Below, one piece after another: positions 42,946 through 51,968 of a stretch of DNA of 64,000 bases. Source of the stretch: Planctomycetota bacterium (GTDB lineage Bacteria > Planctomycetota > UBA1135 > JACQFD01); assembly GCA_016792805.1 (NCBI GenBank), contig JAEUHX010000063.1, positions 1 through 64,000 of the forward strand. Direction: 5' to 3'. Both the position numbers and the translations under genes were made by a program. A model generated the notes under the pieces. It had not been told where the DNA came from. It made no database searches and saw only the letters and a list, made by a program, of their open reading frames with translations. Position 1 is the stretch's first letter. Each line of letters starts with the position of its first letter.

Positions 42946-45900
42946 TCAATCCTTCACCCCCGCGCCTTCGGATTTCGCGTCTCGCTTGCCAAGCCCATAT
43001 TGTCGAATTTTTTCATAAATCGTTGTGCGCGAGATCCCAAGCGCCTTGGCCGCCTGTTCGCGATTGCCTCCGAAGTGATGGAGCGCGTGCAGAATTGCAT
43101 CACGCTCGAGGTTCTCCATCGACCGCACGGGACCCGAGCCCGAGATCCCCTCGGCGCGCAGGCTGTCGAGAGACCGCTCCGCAAGAAGCGCCTCGGAGTC
43201 GAGATCGCCCGAGCTCAAGTAGTACAGGCGCGCGATCTCATGCTCGAGCTCACGAATATTGCCCTGCCACTCGAGACGCTCGAGTGCCCGCGCCAGCTTG
43301 ATCGAGAGCTTCTTGGCCGTTCCGTGCTGACTGTTCAGCCGCTCGAGGAATGCGGTCGCCAGCGGAACAATGTCTTCCCTCCGCTCCCGCAGGGGAGGAA
43401 GAGTGATGGTCACTCCTCTCAATCGATACAGAAGGTCCTCACGGAAGAGGCCCGATTTCACGGCCGTCTCGAGCCGCCGATTTGTCGCCGACAGGATCCT
43501 CACGTCGGCTCGGCGCGTCTCGCGCGCCCCGACCGGACGAAACTCCCCGTCCTGCAGGAACCGGAGGAACTTGGCCTGGAGCCCGAGAGGAAGCTCCGCC
43601 ACCTCATCGAGGAAGAGCGTGCCTCGGTGGGCCAGTTCCACTAATCCCACGCGGTCGCGGTCGGCCCCCGTGAAGGCGCCGCGAACGTGTCCGAAGAACT
43701 CGCTCTCAAGAAGCGCCTCCGGGATTGCGGCACAATTATGGCTCACTAATCGAGACGCGGTGCGCCCGCTTCGCCGGTGAATCTCCTGGGCGATCACGTC
43801 CTTTCCGGTTCCGCTCTCTCCGTACAGAAGGATCGGGACGTCGGTCGGCGCCACGCGGTCGACGAGCGCCATCACCTCGCGCATCGCTCCGCTCACCGCG
43901 ACGAACCGCGTGGGCTCGAATCGGCGCCGAGTCGTCTCGATCTCGCGCTCGGCGGCGGCCAGGGCGCGCTCCTTTTCCTTCAGCCGGTCCGAAAGTTGAT
44001 CATTGAGGCGCTCGATCTCGGCGCGTCGAAGCCAATTCGTGAGCGCAATCGCCGACTGGTCTGCGAGCGCATCGACCAGATCGACCGTTCTATCTGTGAA
44101 CGCTCCCTCCCGCAGCGGATTGTCGAGATAAAGCGCGCCGAAGACGCCCTCCTCCGTGCGGAACGGCACGCAGACGATCGACCGGAGGTCGAGCACGGCC
44201 ACGCTCTGCTGCGCGGCGAAGCGCTCGTCCGTGCGCGCGTTACTTGTAAGAATCGGCCGCCCCGTCCGCACGGCTTCGCGGACGATCGACTTGGAGAGCT
44301 CCCGCGCCGGAGTCGGCATCGTGGCGCGGTCGACGGAGGAAGCCACCTCCACTTCGATCGCTTCGCCGCGGAAAAGCGCCAAGAAACCTCGGCGCGCACC
44401 CGAGAGGCTGATGGCGCTGTCGAGGATGAACCGCAGAAGCTGCTCGCGATCGACGGCGGAATTGAGCCGCTTATTGATCGCCAAAAATGTACGAAGCAAC
44501 TCATCGGGCAGCGACGCGCGCTGGGGCATCGCGCCCGCGGCCGGGCCCGCCGCTGCAGCGGCGCCCGCCGCCATCCGGCTCACGGGGCCGCCCGCCGTCC
44601 ACCGATCCGACGGAGAGGGCTGCGAGCTGTGGGAATCAGGCATCAAGAATCGAGCGTCCGCGACAGAAGGCGCCTGCTGCAGGCCCGCCGCGAGCTCGGG
44701 TGCCAAGCTTCGCAGACGCAAACCAAGGACATCCTCCCATTGCCGGTCGGTTCCCTCGGCGAGGGCAATCTGCCGGAGCTCGAGGGTGCCCTCGTCCGCA
44801 GCCGCACAGGCGCCGCGCCGATCCCCACCCCGCAGCGCCGCCAGCGCTGCACCGAAGAGCGCGCGCACCGCCAGGTGGCGAGCACGCCGCGCTGCCGCCT
44901 TGCGCGCTGCCGCCTCGAAAGCGTCCCGCGCTTCGCCCCAGCGGGCGGCCTCGCGCTGGGCAAGGATCGCCTCACCGAGAGCCAGCTCGACGCCGCCGTC
45001 ACGCGCCCAAGAAGTCGTGGGATAGCGCACGAGGTAGAGCCGCGCTGACGTTTCCGCTTCGGCGAAGCGATCGCGCGCCATGAGCAGGTCGAACTCCGCC
45101 TGGTGGCGCGCCGCCGGGTCGGCAATCTCGGCCACCTCATGTTCGGCGCGCTGGAGCCAGCCGGCAGCGATGCGCAACCGCACTGCGAGCGCCCGAGACT
45201 CCCGCAGCTCTCCTTCCAGCCCTAGCTCTTGCTGCGCCGTGATCGCCGATTCGATCTCCGGCAGCGCAAGGTCCACGCGGCCACTCTCAAGCAGCGCGTG
45301 GGCGAGCCTCACGCGGGCCAAGGCCTCCTCTCGGCGCGCGCCGAGCGACTCAAAGGCGCCCACGACCTCCGACAGCTCCGCGCAGCCGCGACGGAGTTCT
45401 CCCCGCTCGGTGAAAAGCACCCCGAGCGTTCCGCGCGTCGCCGCGACGCCCTGGACATCACCGATGCGCTGCCGAATGGCCAGGGCCTCGCGGAGCGCCA
45501 CCTCGGCCTCCTCGCGCTCGCCCGCGCGCCGCAGCGCGATCCCGAGGTGGTGGGACGCGAACGCCTCCCCGACCGACCGGCGAAGCCGCCGGAAAAGCTC
45601 GCGCGCCTCCCGGAGCGCCGCGACGGCGCCATCGAGCTCGCCACTTTGCTCGCGCGCGAAGCCGAGATTCACTAATGCTGCTGCTGCGCCAGCGAGGTCG
45701 TCCGCCTCCCGCGCCGATTCGAGGGCTTTTTGTGCAAAGAGCGCCCCCGCCGAGGAGTCGCCGGCTCGGAGCGCCGCAACCGAGCGCGGAAGCTCCAGGC
45801 GGGCCGCTTCGGCGTGGGACCATCCGCCGCGGGCGAGCGCGCGGTCGAGCACCTCCGCAGCACGGCCATGCTCGCCGAGCGCCAGAAGCGCGCCCGCGTG

Positions 45901-48171
45901 GGATTGCGCGATCAGCGCGGCCAGCTCGCGGGGAGCCTCAGGTGGAATGGTGATCTTCTCGAGCCGCTGGACCGCATCGGCCGCCTTGCCGGAACGCAGC
46001 GACGCGTCGGCCAAGCGGGCCGCGCCCCAGAGCGCTCGAAGCGGATCGCGGGAGGAGAGTTCCAGCAACTTGCTGGCGTCGGCCTCCGAACCGGCGAAAT
46101 CGCCGACGGCGCAGCGCAGCTCGGCGCGCCGGTCGAGGAGTTCGCCCGCAGCGGAGCCCGCCGACGGAACCAGAGGCAACAAATCGTCCAGAAGCGAGAG
46201 GGCCGCATCGACGGCACCGGCGCGCCGCAGCTCCGGGAGAGCCTCGAGTCCGGCAGCGGTCGCCGAGAGCGAATCGCCTGCAACAATTGCGGCTCGAGCC
46301 CGTCGCAAGGGCTCCGCACCGGCAGCCACGAGCGCGCCGAGCACCCGCGCACCGAGCGCGCGGCGCGCCTGCGCCTCCATCGCCGCCGGAAGTGTCGTCG
46401 CCGCCCCCTCAAATGCGAGCCGCGCCTCGGCGCCTGCGCGCCCCTGGGTCACGATCGCCCACCGCCCTTCGGCCAGTTCCGTCAACGCGGCGCCGATTTG
46501 AAGCTCCGCGAGCCCACAAAGGGGCGCCATCGCACTGCGCGGCACCGGCCGATCCCACATCGCGAGCGCGGCACCGAGCTGGAGCGCCTCCGGCGTGAGT
46601 GCGCGCGCGGAGTCGACCGTTCCGGGGCGCGGCAGTGAGCCGGTCAACCGAAGCCCGCCCTCCCCCATCTGGAGCGCACCGTCGCGGGCCGCGGCGGAGA
46701 GCGCCGATTCCAGGAGGCATGCATCGGCGCCCGCAAGCTCGAGCAGGCGCTCCGAAAGGGCTCGCCGCGTGCCTTCGTCTCCCACAAAACCGAGCTGCCC
46801 CAGGGCTTGCAACAAATCACCCGCAGTCGGCCCCGGAATTCTGAAATCGACCGGTGTCTCCGAATCGCCAAGTCCGAGCGAGAGCAGCACGATGGGATGC
46901 CCCGCTGCGGGCAGCCGGCGAAGCTCCCGCTGAAGCTCGGCGAGGAGCGCTCGCCCGCCGGTATCCCCGGGGCGCGTCGACGCAAGAATACAAATCGCCT
47001 GGTCATCGGCGGCATCGGCGATCACAGAGCCGGACCATCGCGCGAGCACGCCGTGGATCTCCGCGGCCGGGAGGTCGCCGATCTCGGGAGGACGACGAGC
47101 CGCGAGCCCCACCTCTTCGGCCAAGGCCCGCGCCCGATCGAGAGACGAGCCCGTGGCGGGCAGCTCGCCGACAACAGCCCCGGCGATGCGGGCCTGCAGC
47201 CGCAGATCGCTCGCCACCTCCGCGACCGCACTCGCCTCCTCGACGCGAGCGGTCAGGACGCGGCAAGCGGGCGGCCCGTTCAGAATGTGTGACAACGCGC
47301 GCGTGAGGGAGGCCATCGAATCGCCGCGCCAGAGCCGGCGATCGAGCGTGAACATCGTCGGCGTCACGCTCAGATCCGTAGCGCGCGCCCGGACGGCGCC
47401 GAAGGTGCGCGCCAACGCCTCGCGCAGCATGCGGGCCGATGGCAGGCGCGATCCCGCTTCGCGCGCGAGCAACGCATCGAGAATCGGGCGCCAGCGGGAG
47501 GGAATCTTCGCGGCATCCATTCCTGCCGCGCTGAGGAACGGCTCGCGAGGAAAGCGCGCGTAGAACGCTTCTGGGGGCTCCGGGAACGATCCCACGAGGA
47601 GGCGCGCAGCAAGCGCCCCCAAAGCAAACAAATCGGCACGGCAGTCGGCGGGCAATCCGAGGAGAACCTCGGGTGCAACAAAATACGCAGTGCCGCGCGC
47701 GTGCTCCTGCGCCGCGCCGGCGCGCTGGGCGAGGCCGAAATCGAGCAGGCAGGCGCCGTCGCGGGTGCGCAGGACGTTCCCCAAGGAGACATCCATATGC
47801 ACAAATCCGGCGCCGTGCACGGCCTCAAGCGCCCTTGCGACGGAATCGATAATCAGCGCCGTCTCCTCCTCGCCAAGGGCGCCGATTTTTGTGAGATCGT
47901 CTCCCGCGACCCACTCGCGCACGACGACGAGCGCATCGCCTTCCCGTCGCGCGTCGAGCATCCTCGGAAGTCCGGGGGCCGTGATGGCGCGAAGCGCTTG
48001 GATCTCATCGAGCGCTTGGGCTGCGGCTTCGCCGCGCACGACGCGCTGAACAGCGGGAGAGCCTTCCCAGCTCCCAGCCCACACTTCCACCCCAGGGCGT
48101 TGCACGAGGGCGCGCTCGCGCCGGAAGGTCGCGCGGGTCGTTTGGGTGTGGTTCTTGCGAGTCGAAGGCAC
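42946..48171 (-). CDS. Kinase-like/TPR/GAF/sigma-54 activator hybrid regulator
   Basis: The 1741-residue protein combines an N-terminal Ser/Thr-kinase-like domain (about 17-290), a divergent ATPase-like stretch, TPR helices (about 700-1160), a GAF domain (about 1225-1380), a sigma-54 AAA+ domain and a Fis-type helix-turn-helix (about 1685-1730). Walker A GESGTGKD is at 1451-1458 and the sigma-54 contact GAFTGA at 1498-1503. In the kinase part the catalytic loop is HMDVSLGN (125-132) and the DFG is intact (144-146). The expected beta-3 lysine aligns with an arginine (R43) and the catalytic-loop lysine is serine, so phosphotransfer is doubtful. I chose GTG at 48171; the frame continues through a repeat to 48441. 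It lies downstream of the glycan operon. Confidence 0.85.
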   Translation of the reverse strand: MPSTRKNHTQTTRATFRRERALVQRPGVEVWAGSWEGSPAVQRVVRGEAAAQALDEIQALRAITAPGLPRMLDARREGDALVVVREWVAGDDLTKIGALGEEETALIIDSVARALEAVHGAGFVHMDVSLGNVLRTRDGACLLDFGLAQRAGAAQEHARGTAYFVAPEVLLGLPADCRADLFALGALAARLLVGSFPEPPEAFYARFPREPFLSAAGMDAAKIPSRWRPILDALLAREAGSRLPSARMLREALARTFGAVRARATDLSVTPTMFTLDRRLWRGDSMASLTRALSHILNGPPACRVLTARVEEASAVAEVASDLRLQARIAGAVVGELPATGSSLDRARALAEEVGLAARRPPEIGDLPAAEIHGVLARWSGSVIADAADDQAICILASTRPGDTGGRALLAELQRELRRLPAAGHPIVLLSLGLGDSETPVDFRIPGPTAGDLLQALGQLGFVGDEGTRRALSERLLELAGADACLLESALSAAARDGALQMGEGGLRLTGSLPRPGTVDSARALTPEALQLGAALAMWDRPVPRSAMAPLCGLAELQIGAALTELAEGRWAIVTQGRAGAEARLAFEGAATTLPAAMEAQARRALGARVLGALVAAGAEPLRRARAAIVAGDSLSATAAGLEALPELRRAGAVDAALSLLDDLLPLVPSAGSAAGELLDRRAELRCAVGDFAGSEADASKLLELSSRDPLRALWGAARLADASLRSGKAADAVQRLEKITIPPEAPRELAALIAQSHAGALLALGEHGRAAEVLDRALARGGWSHAEAARLELPRSVAALRAGDSSAGALFAQKALESAREADDLAGAAAALVNLGFAREQSGELDGAVAALREARELFRRLRRSVGEAFASHHLGIALRRAGEREEAEVALREALAIRQRIGDVQGVAATRGTLGVLFTERGELRRGCAELSEVVGAFESLGARREEALARVRLAHALLESGRVDLALPEIESAITAQQELGLEGELRESRALAVRLRIAAGWLQRAEHEVAEIADPAARHQAEFDLLMARDRFAEAETSARLYLVRYPTTSWARDGGVELALGEAILAQREAARWGEARDAFEAAARKAAARRARHLAVRALFGAALAALRGGDRRGACAAADEGTLELRQIALAEGTDRQWEDVLGLRLRSLAPELAAGLQQAPSVADARFLMPDSHSSQPSPSDRWTAGGPVSRMAAGAAAAAGPAAGAMPQRASLPDELLRTFLAINKRLNSAVDREQLLRFILDSAISLSGARRGFLALFRGEAIEVEVASSVDRATMPTPARELSKSIVREAVRTGRPILTSNARTDERFAAQQSVAVLDLRSIVCVPFRTEEGVFGALYLDNPLREGAFTDRTVDLVDALADQSAIALTNWLRRAEIERLNDQLSDRLKEKERALAAAEREIETTRRRFEPTRFVAVSGAMREVMALVDRVAPTDVPILLYGESGTGKDVIAQEIHRRSGRTASRLVSHNCAAIPEALLESEFFGHVRGAFTGADRDRVGLVELAHRGTLFLDEVAELPLGLQAKFLRFLQDGEFRPVGARETRRADVRILSATNRRLETAVKSGLFREDLLYRLRGVTITLPPLRERREDIVPLATAFLERLNSQHGTAKKLSIKLARALERLEWQGNIRELEHEIARLYYLSSGDLDSEALLAERSLDSLRAEGISGSGPVRSMENLERDAILHALHHFGGNREQAAKALGISRTTIYEKIRQYGLGKRDAKSEGAGVKD

Positions 48172-48585
48172 GGAGGCGGTGCGGGGAAGTCGGGATCCCG
48201 GACGGCGCTCTTCAAGGTCCGTACCGCCACCGGAATCCCACGGGGAATCTCGTAAGTGCCGATCTGCCAAGCGTTCGAGTCGACCGGCTGACGCCCTGAC
48301 TTTCTGCCCTAGGGAAGAATATCCGGAATCCGTACAGCCGCCTCCGAAAATCGCATGGAGCGAAGAAGGAACTGGGCGCGACGGGAGGACGTTGCAGAAG
48401 TGCTCCGCAAAGCGAGCTCGAGGATTCGTCGCACAGCGCAAGGAGCCTCGCCGCCGACGTTGCCAAGGGCTTACGTCGAGGACGAGGCGACGCAGCGATG
48501 GGCGACGAGGCCTGCTCGCAGTACGGATGACCTTTGAAACGTCCTCAAGGCTCTCGACGTCGCGGCCCGCTGCCTCACCTCCCGA
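48172..48585. other. Spacer containing family III repeat
   Basis: The 414 bases hold no supported gene. A full family III copy spans 48383-48546, starting GAGGACGTTGCAGAAGTGCTCC and ending TTTGAAACGTCCTC. The rest (48172-48382) should contain the promoter of the giant regulator; I cannot identify it. No sigma-54 consensus (TGGCAC-N5-TTGC) was noticed. Confidence 0.4.
48383..48546. repeat. Family III inverted-repeat element, full copy
   Basis: This 164-base copy has the clearest ends: GAGGACGTTGCAGAAGTGCTCC on the left and the complement-like CCTTTGAAACGTCCTC on the right. It shares the inner segments GCAAGGAGCCTCGCCGC and a GACGTTGCCAAGGGCTTACGTCGAGG hairpin with the other copies. It lies 39 bases after the stop of the secreted repeat-protein gene, at the end of the glycan operon. 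Confidence 0.65.
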
Positions 48586-50136
48586 TCAGTCGGCGACGAC
48601 GAAGCGGAGTGCGTCGGTGTGAGCGAAGAACTTCGACGCTCCCGGATCGAGCACGAGCCACTGCGCGTAGTAGTCCTGGTCCATCAGCGCAGGCACGTTG
48701 GGGATTGGAAGTGTGACTGCCACATTTCCCTGGGCGTCAGCGGTGAAAGTCCCGGAGAGGACCACGACGAACATATCGACGTGGAAGGTCACATCGAAGT
48801 CGGGGAAGGGCAAGAATCCCGGTCCTTCCGAAATCACCAATCCAGCGGCGCCACCTGCCACCGCGGAGCGCAGCCCGATGCCATAGTAGCCGTGTCCAAT
48901 GGCGGCCGTTCCGTAATCCTCAACAATCGGTGCGATGCCTCCAGTGCCCGGATGGCCCGCCCCGGAGTGCGTCGAGGGGGCAGCCGGCGCGAGCGGCATC
49001 ACCACATCAACGGTCGTCGAACCCGCGATCTGGATGGGGGCGAGGGTCTGCGCACCGAATCCGGGAGCCCCCACCGGCGTGAACGCGAGCTGCGCCGATC
49101 CCGCGGGAAGGATCACTTGATACTGACCGCTCCCATTGGTGTCATCATTCGCGGTGAGCACGAAGCTCTGGGAGGGCCAACGGTATGCATCCAGATCGAC
49201 GCCCGCGATGGGAGTGCCCGCCGTGCTCCGCACTGTGCCCTGCACAGCCACGCCCGGCTCCAGAGAGACGGTGCCAAAGCTCGTCGGTCCGGCAACGGCC
49301 GCGGGCACGCGCTGCGCGACGAGGGACGTGACAAAATCAGGTGTAATGTCGACTAGATAGTTTCCGGTTGGAACCACCACATCGACAAATCCGAGCGCAT
49401 TGGTGTTGTCGTCTGGCGTGAAGAGCTTTGCGAGTGTGACGGCATCCCGGACGTCAATATCACAATTCACCACCGGTGTGCCGCCCACCTGCCGCACAAC
49501 GGTTCCGGAGAGGAGAAACCCGGGCGGCCGGCTCAGCGTGCCGAGGTCGGTGAAGACGCCGACCGGGAAGGTCTGTCCGAGAATCTGACCGGGAGCGCCG
49601 AGCGTCCCGTCGCCGGATGTGTCCATGAAAAGGTCGTAGGTGCCGGGAGCCACCACGATCTCGAACAAACCTGTGAGCGGGTCGATGCCGCCGCCGAGGG
49701 TGGGCATCGGGACACCGCTGCCGGGCACCTCGAGGGTGATCTTACTATTCGCAAGCGGGAGGCCCGAAGTGGTCTTCAAGAATCCGCGGATGCCCGCACC
49801 CGCGACCAGCGAATTCGTCCCAATGTGGATCACCGTCGAAACGGTGAACGGGCCGACGATCTTCGGCTGGTGCAGCATCGACGGTGATGGATTGAGCTTG
49901 ACGTTGTACGTTCCGGGCGGGATGAGCGTCGTGAAGACACCCGATGCATTTGTGTAGTCTCCCGAGACGTTGTTCTGTTCGTTGCCGTTCAGAAAGTAGA
50001 AATCGATATCGCAGCCCACAAGCGGCTGCCCGTTGGAACTCAGCACAGTTCCGCTGATGATGGCTTGCGCGCCCGCAGTCGAGGTTGCACAGGCGAGCGC
50101 TGCGAGCAGAGTGAGAAAACGGGAACAACGGGGCAT
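48586..50136 (-). CDS. Secreted protein with carboxypeptidase-regulatory-like repeats
   Basis: The 516-residue protein has a signal peptide (to about STAGA, residue 23) followed by about four beta-sandwich units resembling carboxypeptidase-D regulatory domains. Each opens with GTV or G-x-L, a small loop and a G-x-D-[IL]-D motif, and several carry D-D-N/D-T-N. The last 110 residues form a different domain ending with the strand DALRFVVAD, as seen at the C-termini of other large secreted planctomycete proteins. AGGAG at 50144-50148 is a clear ribosome-binding site for ATG at 50136. It follows the outer-membrane barrel gene by 26 bases and is probably the last gene of the glycan operon. A paralog begins at 62593. 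Confidence 0.75.
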   Translation of the reverse strand: MPRCSRFLTLLAALACATSTAGAQAIISGTVLSSNGQPLVGCDIDFYFLNGNEQNNVSGDYTNASGVFTTLIPPGTYNVKLNPSPSMLHQPKIVGPFTVSTVIHIGTNSLVAGAGIRGFLKTTSGLPLANSKITLEVPGSGVPMPTLGGGIDPLTGLFEIVVAPGTYDLFMDTSGDGTLGAPGQILGQTFPVGVFTDLGTLSRPPGFLLSGTVVRQVGGTPVVNCDIDVRDAVTLAKLFTPDDNTNALGFVDVVVPTGNYLVDITPDFVTSLVAQRVPAAVAGPTSFGTVSLEPGVAVQGTVRSTAGTPIAGVDLDAYRWPSQSFVLTANDDTNGSGQYQVILPAGSAQLAFTPVGAPGFGAQTLAPIQIAGSTTVDVVMPLAPAAPSTHSGAGHPGTGGIAPIVEDYGTAAIGHGYYGIGLRSAVAGGAAGLVISEGPGFLPFPDFDVTFHVDMFVVVLSGTFTADAQGNVAVTLPIPNVPALMDQDYYAQWLVLDPGASKFFAHTDALRFVVAD

Positions 50137-50162
50137 GGAGAAGCTCCTGGGGAGAAGTGAGG

Positions 50163-51968
50163 TCAGAATTTGAATCGAACTTGGAACTTGGCGGTGAGAG
50201 CGGATTGATTGGTATCGAAGGCGCGTCCGGGCTCGAACCAGCCGAAAACGACCTCGAAGTCGGCCTGCTCCAGCTCACGCATGCCGAACACGAGGTCTGC
50301 ACCCCAGCCGAGTTCGCGGAAGCGCCCATTGGGGGTCGCGCGAAGATTGGCGTTCCGCAGCGAAGCGACCGCCTCGTCCTGGGCGTAGGAATGCCACAGA
50401 AGGTCGATCGAGGTGCGGTTCGCCAGCCGGGCACCGGCGCCGACTGTAAGAATGTGCAGATTGGAGAGCTCGGGGTCGAACAGCTCGCCGTAGTAGCGCA
50501 ACGAAGTGACACCCGAGAGCTTGCCGGCATTGCGCTGCAGGCCCGTCTGACGGAACGTGCGATCGACGCCGTCATTGGGGTGCGAGTCGCCCGATGCAAA
50601 GGCGTAGCCGAGCGTCAAGCTCGGCTTGAGCGGCAGCGGCGCCGTGTAGGTGGCGCCCACGTCGGCGGCGTATCCGCGAATCCGGTTCCTTCCATCGGTG
50701 CCGCTCGCCCCCGCGAGTTCGAGCCAGTGGCTGAGCCCCTTGAGCGGCTTCCCCGACGATCGAAGGCCATACAGAAACGGACTCTGATCACCGCGGCGAT
50801 CGTCCCGGCGATCAATCACATAACCGGTGATCGTCGACTTCGCGCCGACGTCCAGCGTGGCGATGCCCATCAGGTTCAATGTGTGATGATCGTTGAGGTT
50901 TCCGGTGCTCCACGCTTTTGTGATGGATCCCTCGAGGCTGAGCGCCCCTTGGTCGTAGAAGAGGCGCGCGCCGTCGAGGTTGCGGTTGAAGAGCCACTCG
51001 CGGTCGTCCTCAAACCTCGATCGCCCGACGAGCAGGCTTAGCCCGTCGGCAAGAAGGTTGCTCCCCTGAATGAACGTCTCGTCGGGGCGTGCAATAAATG
51101 CATGAAGATCGTCGCGCTCATGCACCTCCCGGTCCTCCTGCTCGCCGCGAAGGCCGGCGACGATCAACAGGTCGTCAGTCGGACGCGCTGTGAGCTCGAC
51201 GCGGAACCGGAGGCGAGAACGCCACTCATCGCGGTCCCGGTTCTCATCAAGAGTGTGATTCTCTCGGCTCTCGTAACGCCACTCCGTCGTGCCTCCGATG
51301 GTCCCCCAGTCGCCGAGCTTCACGATGGCGCGCGTCACGTCCTCATCTTTCCGGATTCCTTGGCGCTTGGCAGGTGTTCCTGCCGGTCGAGACGGCACTG
51401 CGCCCTGGGCGCCCGAGAGCTCAAGCCCATCGGGACGCGAGACCTTGAGGCGAGTAGCAACAAAAACTTCGCGGCCGAGGACTGTCAGCGCCCGATCGCC
51501 TGCGGCCGTATCTCTCACTTTTTCGATCGCAGCTGTGAGCGTCCACCGGCGCGCTCCCTCGAGCAGCCGGACGCGCTTCGCGCGGATCTCTCCGCGCTGG
51601 AAATCAATTTTCACGAGCGAGCCAGCCATCACCACTTTTCTGTCGATGGCTTCGTTCGCTTCGTTGAGCCAGCTCGTCTCGCCGTCCAGCGCCACAGGAA
51701 CGCCGAGCGCCACGACCTCGTCCTCGTGGATCTCCTCCACCGGCCCGAGGAGCGAATCGCGATCGCCCGACGGCGCGAGCTCGGCATCGGTGACCTTCAA
51801 GATTCCCCCTTCTCCCTGCTCGAGCTTCAGCTCGACGCGCGTGCTGGCCGTCAGATCCGATGCGCGAAGCTTCGCGGGCGCCGACGCCGCATGCGGATCA
51901 TCCTGGCCAGGAGAGCGGGAACAGACGCCGGCGAGAGCGAAGACGACCATGAGGCTAGCCGCGCGCAC
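50163..51968 (-). CDS. AlgE-like outer-membrane barrel (alginate-export family)
   Basis: The 601-residue protein has an N-terminal export signal, a small DUF5666-like domain (about 45-150) and a C-terminal region of alternating beta-strands from about 225. Motifs such as RSRLRFRVELTARPTDDL, GRSRFEDDREWLFNRNLDGA and the terminal FQVRFKF match the alginate-export (AlgE) barrel family. It should be the outer-membrane pore of the glycan exporter. The GTG start at 51968 lies within the end of the phosphotransferase gene (14-base overlap); ATG at 51950 is the alternative. It is followed by the secreted repeat protein. Confidence 0.82.
   Translation of the reverse strand: MRAASLMVVFALAGVCSRSPGQDDPHAASAPAKLRASDLTASTRVELKLEQGEGGILKVTDAELAPSGDRDSLLGPVEEIHEDEVVALGVPVALDGETSWLNEANEAIDRKVVMAGSLVKIDFQRGEIRAKRVRLLEGARRWTLTAAIEKVRDTAAGDRALTVLGREVFVATRLKVSRPDGLELSGAQGAVPSRPAGTPAKRQGIRKDEDVTRAIVKLGDWGTIGGTTEWRYESRENHTLDENRDRDEWRSRLRFRVELTARPTDDLLIVAGLRGEQEDREVHERDDLHAFIARPDETFIQGSNLLADGLSLLVGRSRFEDDREWLFNRNLDGARLFYDQGALSLEGSITKAWSTGNLNDHHTLNLMGIATLDVGAKSTITGYVIDRRDDRRGDQSPFLYGLRSSGKPLKGLSHWLELAGASGTDGRNRIRGYAADVGATYTAPLPLKPSLTLGYAFASGDSHPNDGVDRTFRQTGLQRNAGKLSGVTSLRYYGELFDPELSNLHILTVGAGARLANRTSIDLLWHSYAQDEAVASLRNANLRATPNGRFRELGWGADLVFGMRELEQADFEVVFGWFEPGRAFDTNQSALTAKFQVRFKF

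Noticed and set aside
47760..47800. GGACGTTCCCCAAGG resembling the family III left end
   Set aside because: It lies in the kinase-like coding region and encodes conserved residues near HMDVSLGN; the similarity is short and probably coincidental.
48172..48441. Longer start of the giant regulator reaching into the family III repeat
   Set aside because: The extra residues are Arg/Ser rich, without homology, and overlap a dispersed repeat. The kinase-like domain begins soon after GTG 48171.
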